From the NCBI GenBank assembly GCA_964036045.1, contig OZ038382.1, forward strand, positions 131,998,556-132,062,555: a DNA stretch of 64,000 nt, written 5' to 3'. This DNA comes from Eutreptiella sp. 'Long Island Sound 2002'. Lineage: Eukaryota; Euglenozoa; Euglenophyceae; Eutreptiales; Eutreptiaceae. Positions 43,588 to 55,800 of the stretch are shown piece after piece; the first letter of the stretch is position 1; each line of letters starts with the position of its first letter. The notes beneath the pieces were generated by a model. It ran no database searches. It was not told the origin of the DNA and was given only the letters and a program-made list of their open reading frames with translations. The position numbers were made by a program, and so were the translations under genes.

Positions 43588-45830
43588 GGAAATGCTACGT
43601 CACCCCTGCATTCTTGGGACCCCCAACAAAGGGGAACAAAATCAAAAGTGGCTGCCTCACCCCTGCCTTCTCGGGGGCCCACATGGGGCCGGAAGTGCTA
43701 CGTCACCCTTGCATTCTCAAGGATCCCCAACGCCAAGCGCGGTGAGCAAAAAACTGAGGAGGGGTCCCCAACAAAGGGGAACAAAATCAGAGGTGGCTGC
43801 GTCAGCCCTATCTTCTCGGGGGCACAAACAGGGCAGGAAATGCTACGTCACCCCTGCATGCTCGGGATCCCCAACAAAGGGGGAAAAAATCAGCAGTGGC
43901 TGCCTCACCCCTGCCTTCTCGGGGGCCCAAAAGAGGGCGGAAATGCTACGTCACGCCTGCATTCTCGGGATCCCCAACAAAGGGAAACAAAATCAGAAGT
44001 GGCTGCCTCATCCCTATCTTCTCGGGGGCACAAAAAGGGCCGGAAATGCTACGTCACCCCTGCATTCTTGGGACCCCCAACAAAGGGGAACAAAATCAGA
44101 AGTGGCTGCCTCACCCCTGCCTTCTCGGGGGCCCACATGGGGCCGGAAGTGCTACGTCACCCTTGCATTCTCAAGGATCCCCAACGCCAAGCGCGGTGAG
44201 CAAAAAACTCAGAAGGGGTCCCCAACAAAGGGGAACAAAATCAGAAGTGGCTGCGTCAGCCCTATCTTCTCGGGGGCACAAACAGGGCAGGAAATGCTAC
44301 GTCACCCCTGCATGCTCGGGATCCCCAAAAAAGGGGAAAAAATCAGCAGTGGCTGCCTCACCCCTGCCTTCTCGGGGGCCCAAAAGAGGGCGCAAAAGCT
44401 ACGTCACGTCTGCATTCTCGGGATCCCCAACAAAGGGGAACAAAATCAGAAGTGGCTGCCTCATCCCTATCTTCTCGGGGGCACAAAAAGGGCCGGAAAT
44501 GCTACGTCACCCCTGCATTCTTGGGACCCCCAACAAAGGGGAACAAAATCAGAAGTGGCTGCCTCACCCCTGCCTTCTCGGGGGCCCACATGGGGCCGGA
44601 AGTGCTACGTCACCCTTGCATTCTCAAGGATCCCCAACGCCAAGCGCGGTGAGCAAAAAACTCAGAAGGGGTCCCCAACAAAGGGGAACAAAATCAGAAG
44701 TGGCTGCGTCAGCCCTATCTTCTCGGGGGCACAAACAGGGCAGGAAATGCTACGTCACCCCTGCATGCTCGGGATCCCCAACAAAGGGGGAAAAAATCAG
44801 CAGTGGCTGCCTCACCCCTGCCTTCTCGGGGGCCCAAAAGAGGGCGCAAAAGCTACGTCACGTCTGCATTCTCGGGATCCCCAACAAAGGGGAACAAAAT
44901 CAGAAGTGGCTGCCTCATCCCTATCTTCTCGGGGGCACAAAAAGGGCCGGAAATGCTACGTCACCCCTGCATTCTTGGGACCCCCAACAAAGGGGAACAA
45001 AATCAAAAGTGGCTGCCTCACCCCTGCCTTCTCGGGGGCCCACATGGGGCCGGAAGTGCTACGTCACCCTTGCATTCTCAAGGATCCCCAACGCCAAGCG
45101 CGGTGAGCAAAAAAATCAGAAGGGGTCCCCAACGAAGGGGAACAAAATCAGAAGTGGCTGCGTCAGCCCTATCTTCTCGGGGGCACAAATAGGGCAGGAA
45201 ATGCTACGTCACCCCTGCATGCTCGGGATCCCAAAACAAAGGGGAAAAAAATCAGCAGTGGCTGCCTCACCCCTGCCTTCTCGGGGGCCCAAAAGAGGGC
45301 GGAAATGCTACGTCACGTCTGCATTCTCGGGATCCCCAACAAGGGGGAACAAAATCAGAAGTGGCTGCCTCATCCCTATCTTCTCGGGGGCACAAAAAGG
45401 GCCGGAAATGCTACGTCACCCCTGCATTCTTGGGACCCCCAACAAAGGGGAACAAAATCAAAAGTGGCTGCCTCACCCCTGCCTTCTCGGGGGCCCACAT
45501 GGGGCCGGAAGTGCTACGTCACCCTTGCATTCTCAAGGATCCCCAACGCCAAGCGCGGTGAGCAAAAAACTGAGGAGGGGTCCCCAACAAAGGGGAACAA
45601 AATCAGAGGTGGCTGCGTCAGCCCTATCTTCTCGGGGTCACAAACAGGGCAGGAAATGCTACGTCACCCCTGCATGCTCGGGATCCCCAACAAAGGGGGA
45701 AAAAATCAGCAGTGGCTGCCTCACCCCTGCCTTCTCGGGGGCCCAAAAGAGGGCGGAAATGCTACGTCACGCCTGCATTCTCGGGATCCCCAACAAAGGG
45801 GAACAAAATCAGAAGTGGCTGCCTCACCCC
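43588..45830. repeat. Sat2 higher-order repeat, ~454-bp tetramer, ~5 copies
   Basis: The monomer pattern short-long-short-short (about 103, 145, 103 and 103 bp) repeats with starts near 43,588, 44,042, 44,495, 44,949 and 45,404. Copies are nearly identical. This is the youngest, most homogenised part of the array and it lies at the array edge, with unrelated AT-rich DNA starting at about 45,831. Confidence 0.9.
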
Positions 45831-46255
45831 TTATTTTTATTTTTCTTGTTAGTAGGTCGCGTATCAAAAGAAGTCAAGGTCGCGTAACAAAAAAAGTGTA
45901 CTTTGCTTTTTTTTTAAACAAAAAAAGTGTAACTCGCTTCTTAATTTTTTTTTGGGCAGTAGGCCACGTATCAGAAAAAGCATAAATCACGTAACGAACA
46001 AAGCGTAACTCACTTTTTTTTTCGTAGTACGTCGCGTACCAAAAAAAGCATAGGTGGTGTAACAAACAATGCGAAGCTCGCTTCTTTTCTTCGAAAAAAA
46101 AGCGAAAGTTGCGTAACCTTTTTTCTTTTAGGTGTCGGTCACGTCAGAAAACAAGTGTAAGTCGCGTACCACACATTTTCGAGTCTTTTTTTTCCACACT
46201 CCACTTACACCTAAAATAAAAATAAGCGACTTACGCCAAATAAAGAAAAGGGGGA
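45831..46255. repeat. AT-rich short-word repeats (GTCGCGTA / CGTAACTCGC)
   Basis: Poly-A and poly-T tracts of 5-12 bp alternate with words such as GTCGCGTAACAAA, GCGTAACTCGCTTC and TAAGTCGCGTA, giving an irregular 25-35-bp rhythm. The same word set forms the left half of the dispersed repeat that follows. No coding is credible here. Confidence 0.8.
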
Positions 46256-46651
46256 GGAAAGCGTAGACCAATTGTGGAAATAAGCGTAACTCACTTTTTT
46301 GTATTTTTTTTGGCGTAAGTCGCGAAACTTTTTTTTGCCGTAATTCACGTTTTTTTTCGACGGAAATTTAATGATTTTTTTTTGGTGTAAGTCGCGTAAA
46401 CTTTTTTCTTTGGGCAAGTCACGTATGTAAAAAAAAACCCTTTTTTCCAAAAAAAAAAAAAAAAGGCGGGAAGCACAAGAACCACCCAACAACCGCCATT
46501 GCTACCGGAGGAGGTGAAGCGTATAGCCTCCACGGACATTTTGGGTACCTCCGGCACGGGTAAAGCAATGGAGCCGTGGCGTGAAGGGTGGTTTTTATAT
46601 TCATCGCCGACAGATGTCGGAAATACCGTGGAGCACACTCATCATGACCGC
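46256..46651. repeat. Dispersed repeat, copy B (pairs with 19,552-19,944)
   Basis: Same orientation as copy A, with only scattered differences, mostly homopolymer lengths. It ends at CTCATCATGACCGCAA, after which GTTACGCC-type words resume to about 46,730. Confidence 0.9.
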
Positions 46652-46739
46652 AAACAAAAATGCAAGTTACGCCTAAAAAACAAAATACTAAGCGACTTAC
46701 GCCAAATAAAAAAAACAAGCGACTTGCGCTTGACACCAT

Positions 46740-47433
46740 GCTGCCAGTCTTGGCACCCCTGAACCAGCCCATATCATTCTTGATTTCATGACATACACTC
46801 AAGCTAAATTCTGGTCGGAGAGCTCCCAACAGCTGGCCTAAGGCGTGGAGCAGGGGGGGGCTCCTTTGTGTTTCGTTTTTGTGGCAGCATTCCATCCGTG
46901 CGGCCGACCTCACCCGTAACCTCGCTGGCACCAACAATACCTTCGACGGCGACGCCAGCCACTGGATTGGGGACACGTTGTCGATGTCGGGGTTCGGGAC
47001 AGTCGTCACTGAAAGACTGTTTGTGCGGAGCATAGGGCCAGGGGACGAATACTCTCGGGGCCTTACAGCCGCAACATATTCATCCGAATTTTTGGAGTAT
47101 TCTCTTGCCCTTCCAACCGACGAACAATCATCCGACATGTCTTCTGAAGCAGAGGCATTCCCTGAGCCAAGAAACATGGGGGCGAGAATAATACATACGG
47201 TTCGAATGGAACCCCATGTGCAGTGGGTGGCTGATGCAGCCTGATACAGCTGGTCAATGAGCTGCCTAGCTCTCGTTTGAGGTGTTCTGAAAGAGGCCTG
47301 TTGACAGACGTTCCAGCGCATCGCTGTTGCCTCCTGTCGCAGAGTCAAGTTGGTGGGGGACTCTCTGTGCCCCTTCAACCATATGTCAAGTGGTTTCAGA
47401 TGGGGGCTCAGGCTCTCCTCGTCAGTGTCCCCA
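46740..47433 (-). CDS. Unrecognised minus-strand coding-like frame
   Basis: The frame is open from just after a TGA near 47,434 for about 230 codons. It then runs into the dispersed repeat, where further open codons are likely spurious. It reads like protein: LRQEATAMRWNVCQQ, TPQTRARQLIDQLYQAASAT, a Ser/Asp-rich stretch (SASEDMSDDCSSVGRAREYS) and MLRTNSLSVTTVPNPDIDNV. No family is recognised. The first internal ATG lies near 47,308. The 5' end could be an exon border. Overlapping plus frames (46,879-47,244 and 47,277-47,771) are weaker alternatives. Confidence 0.35.
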
Positions 47434-48148
47434 ACATCTCAGCTACCCAGACCAGACCGAGATTGGGTGCTGGAGCTGTGCTGGCTACCTCCCTCATTGA
47501 CCTGCCCGGTCCAACATTGGAACAGAGGGCTAGCTGGACCCCCCACCAACCCAATGGAGACCAAGGAAAAACTCCACAAACAATCCATGTCAACCGTTCG
47601 AGGGGGGAAGGGGGGCTATTTAGGATCTGGGATGTTACGCGGAACGGAATGGAACGGAGTGGCGTGCCGAACACCCGTTGCTTTGGTGATGGCGACAAGC
47701 CACTTCACTTTGAAACGCAGACCGGCTCAGTTGAAGCCTGGTCAGCTATTTTCTCACCCTTTTACAAGTGATACCCTACAGTTGTGAGTGTGTTTCCGTC
47801 CCACGTGTATGTGATGTTGGCACCAAGGGGAACCCCCCTTGATTCGAGGCCGCTTGCTCGGGCCACCATCCACTGGTGGGTCTCTCCACACCTGTCTGGC
47901 CAAGCGTCCGCACCCTTGCTTGAGGTCTGGCAAGAGCGAACTCTGTCCTGCGCAGTGCCGCGCAGTGCCTACCAGCTTTCTCCTCATGGCTGTTGGCGGT
48001 GTGGAACGCAATTCTGCCCCCTTTCTCCTCATGGTGCAGCGTAGTAATCGTGGGGATTGTGGGGATCCCTGGTGCCCTTGCTGGCAGCAGAAGCGAAGCG
48101 CACTACCCGGCAAGTGTCACATTGCATGTTGCTGTGCCCTCCTACCAA

Positions 48149-48804
48149 TGCCTGACCATCATGAAATGGCAAAGTGGATTAGAGATAGTGGGGAAAAGGT
48201 GGATGATGATGCATTGCGTGGGGCCACTTCGGCTGCCTACTTCCCGGATGGCTTGAAGTTTTCGCAATTGCTCGATAGTGCATATTTCAGGGAACATGAA
48301 GATGAACAAGATTCATCCTCTTCATTGGATTCGGATTTAGATTCAGATTCACATTCAGGTTCAGGGTCTGTCATTTCTTCTGCCCATGATGACTCTTCCG
48401 GTGGTGATTCGGATGCTCCGGAGAGTGCAAGGGATGCAGATGGTGGGGCAGAAAGTGATGTGCCTAGCTTGACTTCTGCTGAAGAATTGTCTTATGCGCC
48501 CACAACGGATGATGATAGTGACCACAATTCTGACACGGAGGTTGTGTGGGTGAAGAGTGCCCGTGGTGTATGGGGGATGGGACACAGTTTTGGGAACAAG
48601 TTGCATTTTACAAGGGACAGTCCCAAAGGGGAATGGGTTCCCAAGGATTTGCTTGCGCCTGCCAAGCCTCCTACTAAGAAGGCAAAACCACCACCCAAGT
48701 GTGCTGCCCAATGCATTAACGTGGAAAGCGGTGAGCATGTGCAAGAGTTCAAGGTCAAGTGGAGCAGGGCCAAGAAATTTTACACCGAGCCGGTCAAGGA
48801 GTAG
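48149..48804 (+). CDS. Unrecognised acidic Ser/Asp-rich protein
   Basis: An ATG at 48,149 opens 218 codons to a TAG at 48,802-48,804. An N-terminal segment (MPDHHEMAKWIRDSGEKVDD, then FPDGLKFSQLLDSAYF) is followed by a long acidic Ser/Asp region (about residues 55-130) encoded in part by GATTCA hexamer repeats. A basic, proline-rich C-terminus comes next (KPPTKKAKPPPKCAAQ, then HVQEFKVKWSRAKKFYTEPV). The layout suggests a nuclear or DNA-associated protein, or a transposon-encoded accessory protein, but no domain is recognised. The upstream frame is open from about 47,839. If TAG were sense the frame would extend 13 codons to a TGA at 48,844. Confidence 0.5.
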
Positions 48805-49250
48805 GTCTCCGTACATTGGCAGCCCTTTGAACACATCTTATGCTGAATTCTTTTGTTTGATGTTGCAATTTTTGTACCTACAAATGTGGGTGTGTGGTGG
48901 TAGTGCGGTTCTCGGGGGGGGGGGGGGGTCACTTGGCAACCGTCCCCCAGGGGGTGGTGGGGGACTGTCTTCCCTGGGTAGGGAAGGACAAGGGGTGTAC
49001 CTTCTCATTTGCGCCAACGTTCTCAACCTTATCGCCCAACCAATCAGTGAAAAATTCTGTCAAAAAATCGCCAAAAGCCTTATTAATTTGCGCCTTATCA
49101 TGCCCTTGGCACCACGGGGTGGTGTTGGTGAGGGCTAATGTACATAAAATAAAGCAACAATGCCAATGCAATCCACAAGGATGCATGCATGTGCGGCGGT
49201 GCACCATCAAGTGTGTACAAGTGGCGGGCATCGGTCTTCCGAAAAGTGTT

Positions 49251-49586
49251 CTAAAAACAATACAACATTGCTTTTTCTGTGGACTTCCGTTTTGTTGACA
49301 CCGTGTCCAAGATGTGCGGCAAACGTGCGTTAATTTTCTGCACCTCTCGGTTGAGAATGAAGCCTCCGATTGGGCGGCGTGGAGAGGGAGCGCGTGACAC
49401 GAAGAGGCGACGAACACGAACACGGTCGTGCAAGACGGTCTTGCCATCACGGTCATAAGTGATGCGACAATATGCATCACCGTGCTCCGAATGTCCAACA
49501 ACCTGCGCCAAAACAGGTTCCCCCGTGGAGCGGATGAAGAATACATTTGTCCCAGGGGGAAATATGGTTGTGCTATCAAGTTCCAT
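49251..49586 (-). CDS. Unrecognised small protein, MELDSTTIFPPG start
   Basis: An ATG at 49,584-49,586 opens 111 codons ending in TAG (49,251-49,253). The sequence has a compact beta-rich look: FPPGTNVFFIRSTGEPVLAQ, VVGHSEHGDAYCRITYDRDG and VLHDRVRVRRLFV. That is reminiscent of small chromo/Tudor-like or capsule domains found beside transposase genes, but this is a resemblance only. It converges on the plus-strand frame at 48,149. After the TAG the same frame runs 46 codons to TGA, ending in a hydrophobic stretch. A coherent piece in another frame (AQINKAFGDFLTEFFTDWLG, about 49,090-49,030) suggests the region continues with a frame break or intron. Confidence 0.45.
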   Translation of the reverse strand: MELDSTTIFPPGTNVFFIRSTGEPVLAQVVGHSEHGDAYCRITYDRDGKTVLHDRVRVRRLFVSRAPSPRRPIGGFILNREVQKINARLPHILDTVSTKRKSTEKAMLYCF

Positions 49587-49704
49587 TTTAGCGAAAGTGA
49601 GCAAAATGGCCTGCCATGAATACAGAGGATACAAGTGGCAGTGCCCCACAACATAGTCACCCACACAACAACATAGTGAGCTGCAACGAAACAATTTGGG
49701 TTGA

Positions 49705-49860
49705 CCAAGTGCCCCCCCCCCCCCCCGGGGAAGGACAAGGGGGGGGGTACTTCGGCATCACAAATGATTTGGCGTCATTTCGGAAAACCTGTTTTTCACT
49801 CCCCCCCCCCCTTTAGGGTCCAAAAGCCCCCCCCCCCCCCCCCCTCCTCCTCGCTACGCG
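49705..49860. other. Cluster of long C homopolymers
   Basis: Three C tracts of roughly 10-18 bp fall within 150 bp, with intervening GGGGAAGGACAAGGGGGGGG. On the minus strand these are G-runs that could form G-quadruplexes. Frames through them are unreliable because tract length may be misassembled. Confidence 0.8.
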
Positions 49861-52800
49861 ATCCCACCAAGCCCCCCTCTGCTGCAATGTGATTCCCTAA
49901 AATGCCCATTTGAAGGCATGTTGGGAAATTACGTGGGCCAAAAAGCGTCCAAAGTGGGTCAAAATAGCCTTGCACCAGTTGTGTGAGCAACCCAAGGGGC
50001 GCATAAACATCTTTTCAAGTTTATAAAACCTTTATTATTACCACCATCTGGGTGATCCGGCTCTAACCCTCACGTCATCAAGGGTGAATATGGTTGGGGG
50101 ACACATGGAGCAGTCCCTTTAGCTCCCGTGAAAAAACCCCGTTCCCTCGCTTTGATCAATCGAGAGACATCCCGCCAGCACTCCCGCCAACCCCCCCTCC
50201 CTGACCCCAACCCCCCTCTCCCTTTATCACCCTCTCCAAACCCTTCCCCCCGTCCACACACATACGTTCGCCTGGATCTCACTCTACGCATTGTGGGCCC
50301 TAAATTTGCCCATTTAAAGGGTTTACGGCCACTTGCATGGGCTACTATGGGTAAAATTGGCTCACAATAGCCTTAAACCACTTGTTGGAGCACCCCAAGT
50401 GGTTAACAAAAACCTTTGGAACAAACATTTTGACCACTTTTCGACCAACAAGTGACCTTCATGGCCCCACCGTTGCATGTGTGCCGTGCCGACTGGTGGT
50501 TGCAATCGGGCATTGAAGGGTGTTGATTGCATGGAAATACTTTACAAGTGATCCCCTTCATCATTATCTATTGTCCCAACGGTGCCCAACGCAATCCATT
50601 GTTGTCAAACGCAATACAAGAACCACACAAAGTGAAAGAAGAAGGTGGAAGTTGAAAAAGTATGCTTGCAAACAGGGTGCTTTTCAAGGTTGATTTTGTG
50701 GTACTTTCGGCCCAAAATAAGGTTGATCGGCCCACTACTTGGGTGCAAAATCGACTATATAGTGGTCAAAGGTGATCGTTCATCATCCAGGTTGGTTCCA
50801 ATGCAAATGGCCCCCTCCATGCATACACTAGAGCCCCAAAGTACCCCGAAATTGTTGGCTCTCATAAATAGATTTTGAAAGCTTGGTCCGCCATCTGCCG
50901 TGCCCGTTCCCAACGCCACTGTTGAGGTGCTTGTTCAAACTTTGTGTGATGGTACTTCACACCCACAGCTATCATGCACGAAAGTGGGGGCCGAGACAAA
51001 GGCATGATACCGGAGTGAATTTAGCCCTCTTCATTGCGTATTTGCTGCTTGCTTAATGCTTGCTTGCCAAACCTAGTAGGTTCCACCCTAGACACTGAGG
51101 ACATTTTTAAAACCAAGACTAGTTCCACCGACTTGGTGACCCCAACTCTGACCCTACCCCTAAGGCGCATTGGCTAACAACAGCAATTGCTGCTTGGTGC
51201 CCAAGGGGGCAAAAGGGGAAGGGGGTGGGGGGACAAGGGTTTGAAAGGACACTGGGACACTTGCTTGGCGTCACATTAGGGTTAAATCAAAGATGAAATT
51301 TGGGACTGAAAAGTTGGGGGAAAGAGCATCAAGTACACGAGTAAAAAGGGGCAAATAAGAACGCATGTTGATGGCACTGATAACGATTCATGTCACCGCC
51401 AAGCCTATAACCCCCTCGTTGGTTTTGCCCACTCAAGCACCACCCCCTCTCAACCCCCCGCCGAGCACTCCCTCCACCACCACCTTGCAACTTCTTGCCC
51501 CCATAACCCTCCCCCAAACCCTTCCTCCCTTTGTTTGCTAGAGGGACACCCACCCCAAAACTCCACCGCACCCCTCCAGTTATACCCCGCCGGAACCCCT
51601 TCCTCTCTCACTCCCCTGGCCCCAAAGACAAGGCCCCCTCCGCATTCCCCCTAAACAAGTCTTGTATTGCACGTTTGGTACTAAAATTGCCCACTTTATG
51701 GCTTTTTGGGAACTTGCATGGGCTATTATTGGTAAAACATGGCTCCAAAAAAACCATAAACCAATTGAACCACTTGTTTGGACACGGTAGGTTTTGAAAT
51801 TTTGAAACAACCATTTTTTGACCCACTTTTGGACCCCCATGGTAGCATGTGCGCCATGCACCCTACACCACAGCGTGCCAATGGGGCATTGAGGGGTGTT
51901 GACAATATGGGAAGGATCCCTTCATTAGTGAATCTAACGGCAAATCACCAGCGCAATCCATGGCAATCAATCCCAACACAAGAAGGTGGAGCGCGAAACA
52001 ATATGTCAAAATAGGTGGTTTTCAAGGCCCACTTTGCAATCTTTTTCGCCCCAAAAGAGATGGTTGAGCCCACCATTTGGGTGCAAAACCAATTTAGCAG
52101 TGATCAAAGGTGTTTGTTCATCATCTAGGGTCGTTCCAACATAGATGGCCGCTCCATCGACACACTAAACTCCCCAACTACCCCAAAAAGGGCTTTTTGT
52201 CTTGCTTTTTTTGGAAGATTTTGAAACTTGGGTCTGCCGCTTGCAATGCCTGTTCCCGGCCGCCACCGTGAAATGCCTTCCTCAAAGTTTGTGTGATGCT
52301 ACGTCACACCACACTACCAAGTTTGACAAGCACCAAGAGGCAAGCAGCAAGCAAGAAGCAAGTAGGGGTGACATGGACAAAAGTCAAAAAAGCGTCCTTG
52401 TGCTTCATATTCGGCCGAAATTTTGATGAATGATAGCTTTCACTGATGAATGATAGCTTTCACCCAAGACAGTAAAGAAGTTTATAAAAACCTTATGGTT
52501 ACAACCATCTGGGTGATCCAGCTTGAACCCTCACGTCATCAATGGTGAATATGTTTCGGGGACACATGGAGCAGTCCCTATAGCTCCCCAAAACACCCGT
52601 TTGCTCGCTTTGATCAATCGAGAGACATCCCGCCAGCACTCCCGCCAAGCCCCGCTTGACCCCAACGGCCCCTCTCCCTTTATCACCCTCTCCAAACCCT
52701 TCCCCGCTCGCTTTGCTAGCTCGAGAGACAAGCCCCCCCCCCCGTCCACACACATACCTTCGCCTGGATCTCACTCTACACATTGTGGGCCCTAAATTTG

Positions 52801-55800
52801 CCCATTTACGGGGTTTACGGCCACTTGCATGGGCTACTATGTGTAAAATTGGCTCAAAATAGCCTTAAACCACTTGTTGGAGCACCCCAAGTGGTTAACA
52901 AAAACCTTTGGAACAAACATTTTGACCACTTTTCGACCAACAAGTGACCTTCATGGCCCCACCGTTGCATGTGTGCCGTGCCCACCGGTGGTTGCAATCG
53001 GGCATTGAAGGGTGTTGATTGCATGGAAATAGTTTACAAGTGATCCCCTTCATCATTATCTATTGTCACAAGGGTGCCCAACGCAATCCATTGTTGTCAA
53101 ACGCAATACAAGAACCACACAAAGTGAAAGAAGAAGGTGGAAGTTGAAAAAGTATGCTTGCAAACAGGGTGCTTTTCAAGGTTGATTTTGTGGTACTTTC
53201 GGCCCAAAATAAGGTTGATCGGCCCACTACTTGGGTGCAAAATCGACTATATAGTGGTCAAAGGTGATCATTCATCATCCAGGTTGGTTCCAATGCAAAT
53301 GGCCCCCTCCATGCATACACTAGAGCCCCAAAGTACCCCGCAATTGTTGGCTCTCATAAATAGATTTTGAAAGCTTGGTCCGCCATCTGCCGTGCCCGTT
53401 CCCAACGCCACTGTTGAGGTGCTTTGTGAGATGGTACTTCACACCCACAGCTATCATGCACGAAAGTGGGGGCCGAGACCAAGGCTTGACACCGGAGTGA
53501 ATTTAGCCCTCTTCATTGCGTATTTGCTGCTTGCTTAATGCTTGCTTGCCAAACCTAGTAGGTCCACCCTAGACACTGAGGACATTTTTAAAACCAAGAC
53601 TAGTTCCACCGACTTGGTGACCCTAACTCTGACCCTACCCCTAAGGCGCATTGGCTAACAACAGCAATTGCTGCTTGGTGCCCAAGGGGGCAAAAGGGGA
53701 AGGGGGTGGGGGGACAAGGGTTTGAAAGGACACTGGGACACTTGCTTGGCGTCACATTAGGGTTAAATCAAAGATGAAATTTGGGACTGAAAAGGTGGGG
53801 GAAAGAGCATCAAGTACACGAGTAAAAAGGGGCAAATAAGAACGCATGTTGATGGCACTGATAACGATTCATGTCACCGCCAAGCCTATAACCCCCTCGT
53901 TGGTTTTGCCCACTCAAGCACCACCCCCTCTCAACCCCCCGCCGAGCACTCCCTCCACCACCACCTTGCAACTTCTTGCCCCCATAACCCTCCCCCAAAC
54001 CCTTCCTCCCTTTGTTTGCTAGAGGGACACCCACCCCAAAACTCCACCGCACCCCTCCAGTTATACCCCGCCGGAACCCCTTCCTCTCTCACTCCCCTGG
54101 CCCCAAAGACAAGGCCCCCTCCGCATTCCCCCTAAACAAGCCTTGTATTGCACGTTTGGTACTAAAATTGCCCACTTTATGGCTTTTTGGGAACTTGCAT
54201 GGGCTATTATTGGTAAAACATGGCTCCAAAAAAACCATAAACCAATTGAACCACTTGTTTGGACACGGTAGGTTTTGAAATTTTGAAACAACCATTTTTT
54301 GACCCACTTTTGGACCCATGGGTGAACCCTACAACCCTATGGTAGCACGTGCGCCATGCACCCTACACCACAGCGTGCCAATGGGGCATTGAGGGGTGTT
54401 GACAATATGGGAAGCGTTCGCGTGTGATCCCTTCATTAGTGAATCTAACGGCAAATCACCAGCGCAATCCATGGCAATCAATCCCAACACAAGAAGGTGG
54501 AGCGCGAAACAATATGCCAAAATAGGTGGTTTTCAAGGCCCACTTTGCAATCTTTTTCGCCCCAAAAGAGGTGGTTGAGCCCCCCATTCGGGTGCAAAAC
54601 CAATTTAGCAGTGATCAAAGGTGTTTGTTCATCATCTAGGGTCGTTCCAACGTAGATGGCCGCTCCATCGACACACTAAACTCCCCAACTACTCCAAAAA
54701 GGGCTTTTTGTCTTGCTTTTGTTGGCAGATTTTGAAACTTGGGTCTGCCGCTTGCAATGCCTGTTCCCGGCCGCCACCGTGAAATGCCTTCCTCAAAGTT
54801 TGTGTGATGCTACGTCACACCACACTACCAAGTTTGACGAGCACCAAGGAGCAAGCAGCAAGCAAGAAGCAAGTAGGCGTGACATGGACAAGAGTCAAAA
54901 AAGCGTCCTTGTGCTTCATATTTGGCCGAAACTTTGATGAATGATAGCTTTCACCCGAGACAGAGAAGAAAATTATAAAACCTTTATGGTTACCACCATC
55001 TGGGTGATCCAGCTTGAACCCTCACGTCATCAAGGGTGAATATGGTTGGGGGACACATGGAGCAGTCCCTATAGCTCCCCAAAACCCCCGTTTGCTCGCT
55101 TTGATCAATCGAGAGACATCCCACCAGCACTCCCGCCAAGCCCCGCTGACCCCAACCCGCCTCTCCCTTTATCACCCTCTCCAAACCCTTCCCCGCTCGC
55201 TTTGCTAGCTCGAGAGACAAGCCCCCCCTCGTCCACACACATACCTTCGCCTGGATCTCACTCTACGCATTGTGGGCCCTAAATTTGCCCATTTCAAGGG
55301 TTTACGGCCACTTGCATGGGCTACTATGGGTAAAATTGGCTCAAAATAGCCTTAAACCACTTGTTGGAGCACCCCAAGTGGTCAACAAAAACCTTTGGAA
55401 CAAAAATTTTGACCACTTTTCGACCAACAAGTGACCTTCATGGCCCCACCGTTGCATGTGTGCCGTGCCCACCGGTGGTTGCAATCGGGCATTGAAGGGT
55501 GTTGATTGCATGGAAATAGTTTACAAGTGATCCCCTTCATCATTATCTATTGTCCCAACGGTGCCCAACGCAATCCATTGTTGTCAAACGCAATACAAGA
55601 ACCACACAAAGTGAAAGAAGAAGGTGGAAGTTGAAAAAGTATGCTTGCAAACAGGGTGCTTTTCAAGGTTGATTTTGTGGTACTTTCGGCCCAAAATAAG
55701 GTTGATCGGCCCACTACTTAGGTGCAAAATCGACTATATAGTGGTCAAAGGTGATCGTTCATCATCCAGGTTGGTTCCAATGCAAATGGCCCCCTCCATG

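Larger units (their letters stand above)
29775..45830. repeat. Satellite Sat2, main array (143/104-bp monomers)
   Basis: About 16 kb of tandem monomers built of boxes GGAAATGCTACGTCACCCCT, GCATTCTCGGGGATCCCC, CCCCAACAAAGGGGAACAAA, ATCAGAAGTGGCTGCCTCAC and CTTCTCGGGGGCCC. Two monomer lengths alternate. The long form carries about 40 bp extra (AACGCCAAGCGCGGGGAGC plus a second AAAATCAGAAGTGG box) between two CCCCAAC words. Divergence is highest near 39-43 kb and lowest in 43.6-45.8 kb. Plus-strand open frames up to 663 codons run through it because the monomer is stop-poor; they are not genes. Confidence 0.95.

Noticed and set aside
42961-45887. Plus-strand open frames of 412, 504 and 663 codons
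   Set aside because: They are read-through of Sat2 in overlapping frames. The same repeated phrase appears in all three frames, so they reflect a stop-poor monomer, not a protein.
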